A DNA stretch of 59,174 nt from contig CACBCD010000006.1 of assembly GCA_902537725.1 (NCBI GenBank), forward strand, positions 1-59,174, written 5' to 3'. The notes beneath the pieces are model-generated. The model was not told where the DNA came from. It searched no databases and saw nothing but the letters and a program-made list of their open reading frames with translations. Below are positions 1 to 8,155 of the stretch, one piece after another; the first letter of the stretch is position 1; each line of letters begins with the position of its first letter. The DNA comes from an uncultured PS1 clade bacterium (GTDB lineage Bacteria > Pseudomonadota > Alphaproteobacteria > MED-G09). The position numbers were made by a program, and so were the translations under genes.

Positions 1-132
1 CCCGATACCAAATATTGTAATCCAGACTCATTTATACAGCCACATGGAATTTGGCATTTAATAACAGCTTTTGCTACATGGTGTTTCTTCAAGTTTTATA
101 GAACGGAAAGACTTATAGAAGCGCAAAGCTAG
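1..132 (+). CDS. Ceramidase-like membrane protein, C-terminal end (partial)
   Basis: Frame 1 is open from the first base and stops at TAG 130-132, giving the last 43 residues of a protein that begins outside the window. The segment CNPDSFIQPHGIWHLITAF matches the C-terminal metal-binding signature of the alkaline ceramidase/PAQR-like superfamily (C-x-P-x-S-x-x-Q-x-H-x-x-W-H), followed by a hydrophobic stretch and a short charged tail. Members are seven-helix membrane hydrolases acting on ceramide or related amides. The bacterial substrates are mostly unknown. Only the tail is visible, so family membership is inferred from the motif. Confidence 0.6.
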   Translation, partial: PDTKYCNPDSFIQPHGIWHLITAFATWCFFKFYRTERLIEAQS

Positions 133-272
133 AAGGGTACCAACAAACTAAGACCGCACAAGTTAGGGATGAATTTATAAATCACGCTAAAAAATTTAAA
201 ATTTAAAAAAAAACTTCCATTATTAGAAATAATTTGCTGTATTTATGTTGCTAAAATTAACGGGGTATTAAT

Positions 273-968
273 ATGAAAAAAATTCTTTTTATTTTCCTAC
301 TATCATTTTCTATCACCACATTTGCTGATGACCACATAAAGCCTCAAGAGGGTGCATTTACTTCACTATATGTATCTGCTGCTGATATTGATAAATATGT
401 TTCTTTTTTAAAGAAAAATACTGAAGCATTCAAAACTATCGGATCATCAGATGCGGGTGTTTGCATAACAAGGTCAGGTAATCAATACCCTGGGCAAATG
501 ATGATTTGGAATGCCTTTTCCAGCGTTGAAGATGCGATGGTTGGTTCATTAAAATATGATCCATATGGAGCAAAAGGCCCGATTTCAAAACTTAGATCTC
601 TTAAACATTATACAATTTGGAAGTCACTTAAAGAATTTAGATTGGACCCTGGTCATGAGGTTGTAGGAAGATTTAAGGTAAAACAAGAAAATATTAATGC
701 TTTTGTGTCAGCGATGGCTGCTTTAGAGAAAGAAATACAAAGCAATGGTCATCCCGATTTTTTCAATGGTGTTTTTGTTTCAATCGCTGGTGGAAAAGAA
801 TCTCAAACTATTAAAGTTAGAAGCATCACAAGCAGTGCTTCCGATCAAGGAAAAATTGCAGATGAATACTTTGATGGAAAATATGAGTCCTTTAATGCCG
901 CCGTTGCTCTTACTGAGGGTTTTGTTGATGAACAAATTCAAATTTGTGAGCAAATTTATAAAAAATAA
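273..968 (+). CDS. Secreted protein with duplicated alpha/beta domain, function unknown
   Basis: The 231-aa product has a clear Sec signal peptide (residues 1-18, K-K then a hydrophobic core, cleavage after TTFA). The mature part looks like two related halves (about 28-115 and 125-225). Each begins with a beta strand, then a long helix carrying a Phe-Val/Phe-Leu pair, then another strand. This resembles a tandem dimeric alpha+beta barrel (antibiotic-monooxygenase/NIPSNAP-like), but I cannot assign a family firmly. A charged Lys tail ends the protein. It lies 29 nt upstream of the HMG-CoA-synthase-like gene on the same strand, so it may be co-transcribed. No catalytic residues are recognised. 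Confidence 0.75.
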   Translation: MKKILFIFLLSFSITTFADDHIKPQEGAFTSLYVSAADIDKYVSFLKKNTEAFKTIGSSDAGVCITRSGNQYPGQMMIWNAFSSVEDAMVGSLKYDPYGAKGPISKLRSLKHYTIWKSLKEFRLDPGHEVVGRFKVKQENINAFVSAMAALEKEIQSNGHPDFFNGVFVSIAGGKESQTIKVRSITSSASDQGKIADEYFDGKYESFNAAVALTEGFVDEQIQICEQIYKK

Positions 969-997
969 GTAAAATTTATAAAATATGAGAAATTAAG

Positions 998-2452
998 ATG
1001 ACTGATGTAGGAATTTCGTCTATCGCAGGATATTTACCTCGTTTAAGACTTTCAAAGAAAACAGTAGCCCAAGCAAATTCATGGATAGCTCCAAACCTTA
1101 TGGGTAAGGGAAAAGGCACCAGGTCGATGGCAAATTGGGATGAAGATAGTGTAACAATGTCTGTTGAGGCTATAAGAAGAGTTCTTGGTAAAGATGACGA
1201 TAGATCTCATGTTGATAGTCTTTTTTTTGCATCTACTACTATGCCTTTTGTGGATAGATTAAATTCTGGAATTATTAGAGCAGCATTAACCTTAGAAGAA
1301 GAGACGGCGTGTATAGATATTTCATCTTCACTAAAATCAGGAACAACAGCCCTTATTCAGGCGTTGGATAAGGTAAAAAGTGGTTCCAGTAGTTATTCGA
1401 TTGTATCAGCTTCTGATAAAAGAAAGGCAAGATCTGCAAGTGCTCAAGAGCTTGATTTTGGTGATGGGGCTGTGGCTATTGCAGTTGATAACAAAGATTT
1501 AATAGCAAAATACATTAATAGTTCATCATTAAGCATTGATTTTATTGATCATTTTAGACAGCCAAATGAAGAATTTGATTATAATTGGGAAGAAAGATGG
1601 ATAAGGGATGAGGGGTATTTAAAAATAGTACCTAAAGCTATAGAAGAATTATTTTCTAAAGCTAATATTTCTGGATCAGACATAGATCACTTTATTCTAC
1701 CTAGTGTTTTTCCTAGAGTTGATCAAATGATTGCAAAAAAATGCGGTATTAATCCAGAAAATGTGGTTGATAACCTAGCATTATCCACTGGTGATACAGG
1801 TTCTGCACATTCTTTATTAATGTTTGCAAGTATTCTAGAGAAAGCCAATCCAGGTGATAAAATTCTTATCAGTAGTTTTGGTGGTGGTTCAGATGTTATT
1901 TTATTTGAAACTACAGATAATATCAAAAACTTCAAACCTGAACAAACCATCGAAAGTCTAATTAACAGCGGTGTTGAAGAAAATAATTATATGAAATATT
2001 TAACTTTTAATGATTTGGTAAAATGGGAAAAAGGTATGAGAGGCGAGCAAGACCGTAAAACTGCTTTAACTACTCTTTATCGTCATAATGATGCTATTAT
2101 GGGACTTGTAGGTGGTAAATGTACTAAAACAGGTACAATTCAGTATCCTGCATCCCCAATTTCGGTTAGCCCGAACAGTCCAGATTTAAATACTCAAGAA
2201 CCTTATAAATTTGCTGAAAAGAAAGCTAAAATATTATCTTGGTCAGCAGATTACCTATCATTTTCGGTAAATCCACCTAATCATTATGGCGTAGTTGATT
2301 TTGAAGAAGGCGGAAGAATAATGGTTGATTTTACTGATGTTGAAAAAGGTGATATTGACTCTGGTATGGATGTAAAAATGGTTTTCAGGGTTAAAATTGT
2401 TGATGAAATAAGAGGTTTTACACGTTATTTTTGGAAAGCAATACCAGTTTAA
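998..2452 (+). CDS. HMG-CoA synthase-like thiolase-fold protein fused to a C-terminal DUF35/OB domain
   Basis: Residues 1 to about 340 have the ketoacyl-synthase-III/HMG-CoA-synthase fold (N-terminal GISSIAGYLPRLRLSK, the DFGDGAVAIAV strand, the FGGGSDVILFE glycine loop near the end of the fold). Residues about 365-484 form a DUF35-type acyl-CoA-binding OB domain. In this family the condensing cysteine sits in an E/D-x-x-C-K-x-G-T segment. Here that segment reads DISSSLKSGTTAL, with Leu112 at the Cys position. The DUF35 zinc ribbon is also degenerate, with one cysteine (Cys375) left. The thiolase gene follows after 50 nt. In archaea separate thiolase, DUF35 and HMGCS proteins form one substrate-channelling complex (established knowledge), so a structural or acyl-transfer partner role is the best inference. 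Confidence 0.8.
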   Translation: MTDVGISSIAGYLPRLRLSKKTVAQANSWIAPNLMGKGKGTRSMANWDEDSVTMSVEAIRRVLGKDDDRSHVDSLFFASTTMPFVDRLNSGIIRAALTLEEETACIDISSSLKSGTTALIQALDKVKSGSSSYSIVSASDKRKARSASAQELDFGDGAVAIAVDNKDLIAKYINSSSLSIDFIDHFRQPNEEFDYNWEERWIRDEGYLKIVPKAIEELFSKANISGSDIDHFILPSVFPRVDQMIAKKCGINPENVVDNLALSTGDTGSAHSLLMFASILEKANPGDKILISSFGGGSDVILFETTDNIKNFKPEQTIESLINSGVEENNYMKYLTFNDLVKWEKGMRGEQDRKTALTTLYRHNDAIMGLVGGKCTKTGTIQYPASPISVSPNSPDLNTQEPYKFAEKKAKILSWSADYLSFSVNPPNHYGVVDFEEGGRIMVDFTDVEKGDIDSGMDVKMVFRVKIVDEIRGFTRYFWKAIPV

Positions 2453-2502
2453 TTTTTATAATTTTTATAATATAGTAATTTTAAATAAAAACGGAGATGT
2501 TC

Positions 2503-3705
2503 ATGGCTACTGGAATTAGAGACAAAGTTGCAATACTTGGGATGGGATGTTCTAAGTTTGGAGAAAGATGGGATGCAAGCCCAGAAGATTTAATGGTTGA
2601 GTCTTATGTAGAAGCTATGGAAGACGCTGGTATTGAACCAAATCAATTAGATGCTGCTTGGTTTTCTCATCATATTGACGATATTGGAGCAGGAAAAGGT
2701 GGTACTCCAATGTCAATTGCATTAAGGCTTCCTAATATAGCCGTCACTAGAGTAGAAAATTATTGTGCATCAGGTTCTGAAGCTTTCAGAGGTGCTGTTT
2801 ATGCTGTGGCTGCTGGCGCAGCTGATATTGCTATTGCTGTTGGAATGGAAAAGCTTAAAGATACAGGTTTTGGTGGTCTATCTCCAACAAATTACGGAAC
2901 TTTAACTCCGCAGATCGGACCATCTGGTTCTGCACCAGGAAATTTTGCACAACTAGCTTCTGCTTATAGAGCAAAACACGGTGTTTCTGCAGAGGACTTA
3001 AAAAGGGCCATTGCTCATGTTTCAGTAAAAAGTCATGCAAATGGAGCGAAAAATCCAAAAGCTCATCTTCAAAAAGAAGTTACTGAGGAGCAAGTTCTTA
3101 ATGCTCCTATGATTGCTGAACCATTAGGTTTGTTTGATTGTTGTGGTGTTTCAGATGGTGCGGCGGCTGCAATAGTAACGACACCTGAGATTGCCAAAAG
3201 CTTAGGAAAGGATAATATAATTTCAGTAAAAGCACTTCAATTAGCTGTTTCTAACGGTCTTGAGAATCAACACAATAGTTGGGATGGCTCATATTTTCAT
3301 ACTGTAAGAGTTGCTGCAAAAAAAGCTTATGCTGAGGCTAATATAACAAAACCTCGTGAGCAAGTTTCGATGATGGAGGTACATGATTGCTTCTCTGTTA
3401 CAGAATTAGTTACTATGGAAGATCTATTTATTTCTGAAGAAGGTAATGCTGTAAAAGATGTTATGGATGGTTTTTATGATGCTGATGGAAAGGTACCTTG
3501 TCAGATTGATGGTGGGCTAAAGTGCTTTGGCCATCCCATTGGTGCATCAGGATTAAGAATGCTCTACGAAATGTATTTACAACTTCAAGGTAGAGCAGGA
3601 GAGAGACAATTAAAAAATCCATCTATTGGATTAACTCATAACTTAGGTGGTCAACCAGCTAATAATGTATGCTCTATTGCTATAATTGGTGCATTGGACA
3701 GTTAA
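2503..3705 (+). CDS. Acetyl-CoA acetyltransferase (SCP2-type thiolase)
   Basis: The 400-aa thiolase has the nucleophilic cysteine in VENYCASGSEAF (Cys88), the HDCFSVTE motif (His294), the GHP motif in CFGHPIGASG (His343) and the C-terminal LGGQPANN loop. These are hallmarks of the SCP2/sterol-carrier thiolase group that makes or cleaves 3-ketoacyl-CoA. The start is set at ATG 2503 because GGAG (2493-2496) lies 6 nt before it. An ATG at 2497 would touch that site. It follows the HMGCS-like/DUF35 gene and probably acts with it. The catalytic set is complete here, unlike in that partner. Confidence 0.88.
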   Translation: MATGIRDKVAILGMGCSKFGERWDASPEDLMVESYVEAMEDAGIEPNQLDAAWFSHHIDDIGAGKGGTPMSIALRLPNIAVTRVENYCASGSEAFRGAVYAVAAGAADIAIAVGMEKLKDTGFGGLSPTNYGTLTPQIGPSGSAPGNFAQLASAYRAKHGVSAEDLKRAIAHVSVKSHANGAKNPKAHLQKEVTEEQVLNAPMIAEPLGLFDCCGVSDGAAAAIVTTPEIAKSLGKDNIISVKALQLAVSNGLENQHNSWDGSYFHTVRVAAKKAYAEANITKPREQVSMMEVHDCFSVTELVTMEDLFISEEGNAVKDVMDGFYDADGKVPCQIDGGLKCFGHPIGASGLRMLYEMYLQLQGRAGERQLKNPSIGLTHNLGGQPANNVCSIAIIGALDS

Positions 3706-3712
3706 GCTAGCT

Positions 3713-4081
3713 TTATTTTTTTTCAGCCAAATACCCTGAGTAATTTGGCTGATCAATGCTTAGTTTTTCCATTGTTGTTTTGTACAAATGATCAATTAAC
3801 TCATCATTATTTATATCTATTTCTTCATTATTAATTTTTTCACAAAGAATTTGATTTAAATCTTTTAAATTACCCTCAATTTTTAAGATTTCTTTCAACC
3901 TTTTCTTTTCTTTAGAATTATTTTCCTTTTCTAATCTCAATTGTCTTAAAACTATATTTAATGAATTTTTTGCAACATGCGCGTGAAACCTTTTTTGTCC
4001 TTTTAATTCACTAATAATATCATTTTCTAAAAAATTAATTATAGAAATAATTAATTCCTCCTTTGATGGTGGGTTATTCAT
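3713..4081 (-). CDS. DUF6285 domain protein
   Basis: The 122-aa all-helical protein resembles DUF6285: N-terminal PPSKEELI, then a conserved FHAHVAKNSLNIVLRQL helix, and a C-terminal KLSIDQPNYSGY segment. DUF6285 genes commonly sit beside APH-type phosphotransferase genes in alphaproteobacteria, as here. The start is ATG 4081, inside the kinase stop (ATGAATAA, 8-nt overlap), with GGAG 7 nt upstream. A TTG one codon earlier is less likely. Translational coupling and the fixed pairing suggest an accessory subunit or stability partner for the kinase. The molecular function is unknown. Confidence 0.7.
   Translation of the reverse strand: MNNPPSKEELIISIINFLENDIISELKGQKRFHAHVAKNSLNIVLRQLRLEKENNSKEKKRLKEILKIEGNLKDLNQILCEKINNEEIDINNDELIDHLYKTTMEKLSIDQPNYSGYLAEKK
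3724..3751. repeat. 9-bp inverted repeat at the convergent thiolase/DUF6285 junction
   Basis: CAGCCAAAT (3724-3732) and ATTTGGCTG (3743-3751) are perfect complements around a 10-nt loop. The hairpin lies inside the last codons of the minus-strand DUF6285 gene and 18 nt beyond the thiolase stop. An eight-T run precedes it on the plus strand, so neither strand shows a canonical hairpin plus trailing U-tract. It may still slow polymerase at this convergent junction, or simply reflect coding sequence. Confidence 0.35.
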
Positions 4082-5081
4082 CAAGAAACTCCTTTGTGAT
4101 TAATCTCAATAAATCAATTTCTGTTTCTGAAGATCTTCTTCCTATAGCAGCTCTGTCAACACTTTTATCATACCCAGATTTATATGCATCATACATTTTT
4201 AAACACATAATACCCCACTTTAATGTTCCTAAGACCTCCCAGAATTGAATAGATTTTTTATTAATTTTGAAATTTGATTCTTTTTCATAGGAATTATAAA
4301 AATCTTTTCTTTCTCCAAATCCACCCACAGGTTTATTCATTTTTCCAAATCTCCAGCTATTTACGCATATCCAAGCAAGATCCTCATGGGGATCGCCAAG
4401 ATGAAGTAGCTCCCAATCTAATATAGATTTTATACCAGTTTCTTCTGACATAAGTATATTTCCATTTCGAAAATCTCCATGTAATAAATGTAGTTTTTCA
4501 TTATTTGGAATATTTTTTTCAAGCCATTTAAAACTAAAGTCAAAAACAGGGATGCTAAGATTATAATTTTTATAAATCTCAAAGTATTTTCTGAATTCAT
4601 CAATCGCTTCTGATTTCTGAATATTTTCCAATTTTTTGTGATTTATTTTATGTATTTTTGATAAATGATAACCACATTGCTCTGATAAATTAACTTTTTT
4701 ACTTTTGAGAAAATTATTATCTACAATTTTATTACCTAAGGCTACTCCTTCAATAAATTCCATAAAAAAACCTTCACCTAAATTAGATTTAGACTCAGTT
4801 CTATATAAAATTTTTGGAACAGGAATTTTTTCGTCATATGCTGCTATCATAACATCGGACTCTATCTTTAGCGAAAGTGGAGGGTACTCATTGTCAATAT
4901 TTCTAATGCCTTGAAAATGTCTTCTGAGAACTATTTTTTCTACACATGAATCATTTTTATATTTAATTATCCAGGTTTCGTTACTTGAACCCCCCGGTAA
5001 TTTGTCAATTTCAAAAATTGAACTAAATTTAATATCCTTTGATATTAAAAAATCTTTAATATCTTTTTTTGTTTGATTCAT
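4074..5081 (-). CDS. Phosphotransferase family protein (APH/ACAD10-11-type kinase)
   Basis: The 335-aa protein has the aminoglycoside-phosphotransferase fold. It shows a glycine-rich N-terminal loop (LPGGSSNETW, about 28-37), the catalytic loop LLHGDFRNGNIL (Asp203, Asn208) and the metal-binding SILDWELLHLGDPHEDLAW (Asp222). This subgroup matches the kinase domain fused to animal ACAD10/ACAD11, which acts on hydroxy-acyl substrates, rather than antibiotic-resistance enzymes. Its position next to a thiolase supports a lipid-degradation role (inference). It is followed by the overlapping DUF6285 gene. It is divergent from the DUF502 gene across 56 nt, which probably holds both promoters. Confidence 0.82.
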   Translation of the reverse strand: MNQTKKDIKDFLISKDIKFSSIFEIDKLPGGSSNETWIIKYKNDSCVEKIVLRRHFQGIRNIDNEYPPLSLKIESDVMIAAYDEKIPVPKILYRTESKSNLGEGFFMEFIEGVALGNKIVDNNFLKSKKVNLSEQCGYHLSKIHKINHKKLENIQKSEAIDEFRKYFEIYKNYNLSIPVFDFSFKWLEKNIPNNEKLHLLHGDFRNGNILMSEETGIKSILDWELLHLGDPHEDLAWICVNSWRFGKMNKPVGGFGERKDFYNSYEKESNFKINKKSIQFWEVLGTLKWGIMCLKMYDAYKSGYDKSVDRAAIGRRSSETEIDLLRLITKEFLDE

Positions 5082-5137
5082 TTTTTTCTATTTTATAATA
5101 GTTTTTTTCAAAAGTTATTTTATGATACAAACTAATT

Positions 5138-5782
5138 ATGGCAAAGAATAAAGAAAAAAATGTAAATTTAAAACCTGGTTTTTTTTCAAAAATAAGAACA
5201 TATTTTCTTACAGGTATAGTTGTTGCCGCCCCAATAACTGTTACAGGATGGGTGACCATTTGGTTTATTCAAGCGGTTGATGGATGGTTCTCTCCATTTG
5301 CCCCTAAAGGCTATAATGACCTGCCTTTTAGTATACCAGGCCTAGGAATTATCTCTGCTTTTATTATTTTGACAATTTTAGGTGCTCTCACAACTAATTT
5401 TTTTGGAAGAACAGTTATAAGCTATGGAGAAAGATTAGTTGATCGTCTACCAATTATAAGAAATATCTATGGTACTTTAAAACAAATATTTCAAACAATT
5501 GCTTCAAAATCCTCAAATAATTTTCAAAGGGTTGTAATGCTTGAGTACCCAAAAGAGGGATGTTGGGCCATAGCGTTTGTAACAACTGAAGCAAAGGGTG
5601 AAATTGCAAAGAAACATGATAATGAAATGCTTTGTGTTTTTCTTCCTACAACACCAAATCCAACATCAGGTTTTTTGTTATTTGTTCCCAAAGATAAAGT
5701 AATTGAACTTGATATGTCTGTAGAAAGTGCAGCAAAATTAATAATTTCTGCAGGTTTAGTTATGCCTGAAAGGAAAGATTAA
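5138..5782 (+). CDS. DUF502 inner-membrane protein
   Basis: The 214-aa protein has a basic cytoplasmic N-terminus, two transmembrane segments (about 22-45 and 67-92) and a conserved soluble C-terminal part. That part includes RLPIIRNIYGTLKQIFQT and the LPTTPNPTSGFLLFVP motif, all characteristic of DUF502. The family is widespread in proteobacteria and plants (LIKE-COV) and its biochemical role is not established. Its TAA overlaps the recG TAA on the opposite strand by two bases, so the two genes converge with no spacer. No Shine-Dalgarno site is obvious before ATG 5138. Confidence 0.85.
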   Translation: MAKNKEKNVNLKPGFFSKIRTYFLTGIVVAAPITVTGWVTIWFIQAVDGWFSPFAPKGYNDLPFSIPGLGIISAFIILTILGALTTNFFGRTVISYGERLVDRLPIIRNIYGTLKQIFQTIASKSSNNFQRVVMLEYPKEGCWAIAFVTTEAKGEIAKKHDNEMLCVFLPTTPNPTSGFLLFVPKDKVIELDMSVESAAKLIISAGLVMPERKD

Positions 5783-7866
5783 CCAGCTTCTAAATATTTT
5801 AGTGCTTCTTCTTTATTAAACAAATGAAGTAAAATCTCTAAATTTTTTCCTCTTTCTGTTTTTCCTAAAATATTACTATCAATAATAAAATTAGCATCGT
5901 TTTTTGCTAATTCTAACAACTCTCTATCAATATTCAAATTTGCAATTTTAAAGTAAGGTAAACCAGACTGTTTTACCCCTAGTATTTCTCCTGCTCCTCT
6001 TAGAATAAGATCTTCCTCAGCTATTATAAATCCATCATCAGTATTTCTTAATGTTTCTAATCTTTTTTTAGCATTTTCTCCCAATGGAGACTTGTATAAT
6101 AAAAGACAACTGGATAATTTATCACTTCTCCCAACTCTACCTCTTAATTGGTGAAGCTGAGATAAACCAAACCTTTCTGAGTGTTCTATCACCATAAATG
6201 TTGCATCTGGAACATCAATTCCTACTTCAATTACTGTTGTAGCAACTAAAATCATTTTGCTACCATATTTAAAGTCGTTCATTACTTTTTCACGATCTTC
6301 AATTTTCATTTTTCCATGAACTAATGATACCTTATCTTTATAAATCTTGTTTAATTGATGAAATCTGTCTTCTGCAGCCGCTAAATCTATTTTTTCTGAT
6401 TCCTCAATAAGTGGACAAACCCAATAAATTTTTTCACCTACATTTATTAATCTTTCAATAGAATCAATAACTTCAGATATTTTATTAATTGGTTTTGCTA
6501 TAGTTTTGATAGGTTTTCTTCCCTTCGGTTTATCTAAAAGTCTTGAGACCTGCATTGATCCAAATGCTGTAAGCTCAAGAGTTCTTGGGATAGGTGTAGC
6601 ACTCATAATTAAAATATCTGGAGGATAATCCTTACTTTTCGATGTTAACGATAGTCTCTGATGAACACCGAAACGATGCTGTTCATCAATTACGACCAAT
6701 CCTAGATCATTAAATAAAACTTTTTCCTGAAAAAGCGCATGTGTACCAATTATTATATCAATTTTTCCTTCCTTAAGATCTTTAAGGATTATTTCCCTAT
6801 CTTTTTGCTTTGTTTTACCTGTAAGAATATTTACACTAACATTTGATTTTAAGCATAAATCTCTAATTCCTTCATAATGTTGTCTTGCAAGTAGCTCAGT
6901 TGGTGCCATCATTGCGCCTTGTTTTAAAGAGCCTGCTGTATGAAAAAGACCTGCAAGAGCAACTATGGTTTTACCTGAACCTACATCTCCTTGAAGTAAT
7001 CTAATCATTCTGTCAGATTTACTTAAATCATTCGAAATTTCTTCAATAGAAATTTTCTGTGAATTTGTAAGTTCAAACGATAAATTATTTAATAATTTTC
7101 TAACTAATTGATTTTTATCAATTATTTCAATTCCTTTAGGGGCTTCAAAGTTTTTTGAAATTAAGGCTAATGACAACTGATTTGCTAGTAATTCATCGTA
7201 TACTAAACGTTGTTTTGATATATTTTGATGATCTAAATCATCTAAGTTTTGTGGGTTATGACAATCTTTTATAGATTTAGAAAATTCTGGCCATTTCATT
7301 CTATTTATAAGCTCTTGATCATGCCACTCAGGGAAATCTGGAACTGTATCTAAAACTTTTTTGATATAATTTCTAATTACTTTATTTGATAAACCTTGTG
7401 TAAGCCTATAAACAGGCTCAATATCTTGGAAATCATTTAATTTTTGACTTTTTATTACATGCTGAGGATGAATTATCTGTTTTCTTTTTTTATAAGTCTC
7501 AATTTTACCACTTATTGTGGCATTTGAGCCAACGGGAAGAATATCCTCCAAATATTGTCTTCTGGCATTAAACCAAATTAAATCAAGTTCTCCTGTTTCA
7601 TCTATACATGTAATTTTATAGGGTAATCCTCTTCTTCTTGAAGGATTATGTTTAGTAACAGTTAAATCCATCGTTACAATTCTATTATTTTCTGCACTTA
7701 TGATTGTTGGCCTATAACTTCTATCAATTATGTTATTTGGAAGATGCCATAAATAATCGACAATATTTTCACCAATTAAATATTTTAGTTTTACTTTTAA
7801 TCTTGGTCCTATACCTTTTGTAGTTTCTATAGGTTTAAATAATTTATCTAGAATCTTTGGTCTCAT
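5779..7866 (-). CDS. recG: ATP-dependent DNA helicase RecG
   Basis: RecG regresses stalled replication forks and processes branched recombination intermediates. The N-terminal wedge/OB region is followed by superfamily-2 helicase motifs: Walker A GDVGSGKT (about residue 293), DEQHRFGV (motif II), SATPIPRT (motif III), and motif VI in QLRGRVGR, with the C-terminal RecG segment after it. The start is taken as ATG 7866 (695 aa, usual length). A longer form would begin at TTG 7884, nearly touching the divergent sdhE start at 7888. The intergenic region to sdhE is only 21 nt, so the promoters must overlap the coding ends. Confidence 0.95.
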   Translation of the reverse strand: MRPKILDKLFKPIETTKGIGPRLKVKLKYLIGENIVDYLWHLPNNIIDRSYRPTIISAENNRIVTMDLTVTKHNPSRRRGLPYKITCIDETGELDLIWFNARRQYLEDILPVGSNATISGKIETYKKRKQIIHPQHVIKSQKLNDFQDIEPVYRLTQGLSNKVIRNYIKKVLDTVPDFPEWHDQELINRMKWPEFSKSIKDCHNPQNLDDLDHQNISKQRLVYDELLANQLSLALISKNFEAPKGIEIIDKNQLVRKLLNNLSFELTNSQKISIEEISNDLSKSDRMIRLLQGDVGSGKTIVALAGLFHTAGSLKQGAMMAPTELLARQHYEGIRDLCLKSNVSVNILTGKTKQKDREIILKDLKEGKIDIIIGTHALFQEKVLFNDLGLVVIDEQHRFGVHQRLSLTSKSKDYPPDILIMSATPIPRTLELTAFGSMQVSRLLDKPKGRKPIKTIAKPINKISEVIDSIERLINVGEKIYWVCPLIEESEKIDLAAAEDRFHQLNKIYKDKVSLVHGKMKIEDREKVMNDFKYGSKMILVATTVIEVGIDVPDATFMVIEHSERFGLSQLHQLRGRVGRSDKLSSCLLLYKSPLGENAKKRLETLRNTDDGFIIAEEDLILRGAGEILGVKQSGLPYFKIANLNIDRELLELAKNDANFIIDSNILGKTERGKNLEILLHLFNKEEALKYLEAG

Positions 7867-7887
7867 TGCTCTATTAAAGTACAAATT

Positions 7888-8148
7888 ATGGAAAAAAACA
7901 CAGAAATAATTAGAAAAAAAATTTTATTTCGATCTTGGCATCGTGGAACTAAAGAAATGGATCTTATTTTAGGTACCTATGCTGATAATAATTTATCGAA
8001 TATGTCATATGATGAATTAATGCATTTTCAAAGTTTTTTAAATTTATCCGATCCCGATTTATATAAATGGTTAATTTCTGAAGAAAAAAATTATCCTGAG
8101 GAATATAAAGATTTAATTGAAGATATAATACTTCAAACCAATTCTTAG
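7888..8148 (+). CDS. sdhE: FAD assembly factor SdhE (SdhAF2)
   Basis: SdhE promotes covalent flavinylation of succinate dehydrogenase SdhA. The 86-aa product has the family core near the N-terminus, RSWHRGTKEMDLILG, which contains the conserved RG-x-x-E motif, followed by a small five-helix bundle. The length is typical. The recG-sdhE-mfd arrangement is common in alphaproteobacteria. The stop TAG (8146-8148) is 7 nt from the mfd ATG, so the two are co-transcribed and probably translationally coupled. Confidence 0.9.
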   Translation: MEKNTEIIRKKILFRSWHRGTKEMDLILGTYADNNLSNMSYDELMHFQSFLNLSDPDLYKWLISEEKNYPEEYKDLIEDIILQTNS

Positions 8149-8155
8149 GTTGAAA

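Noticed and set aside
102-206. Open frame 3 tail (34 codons, charged, ending FINHAKKFKI) after the ceramidase-like stop
   Set aside because: It has no start codon, overlaps the end of the ceramidase-like frame, and shows no similarity I recognise. It may be chance or an old remnant.
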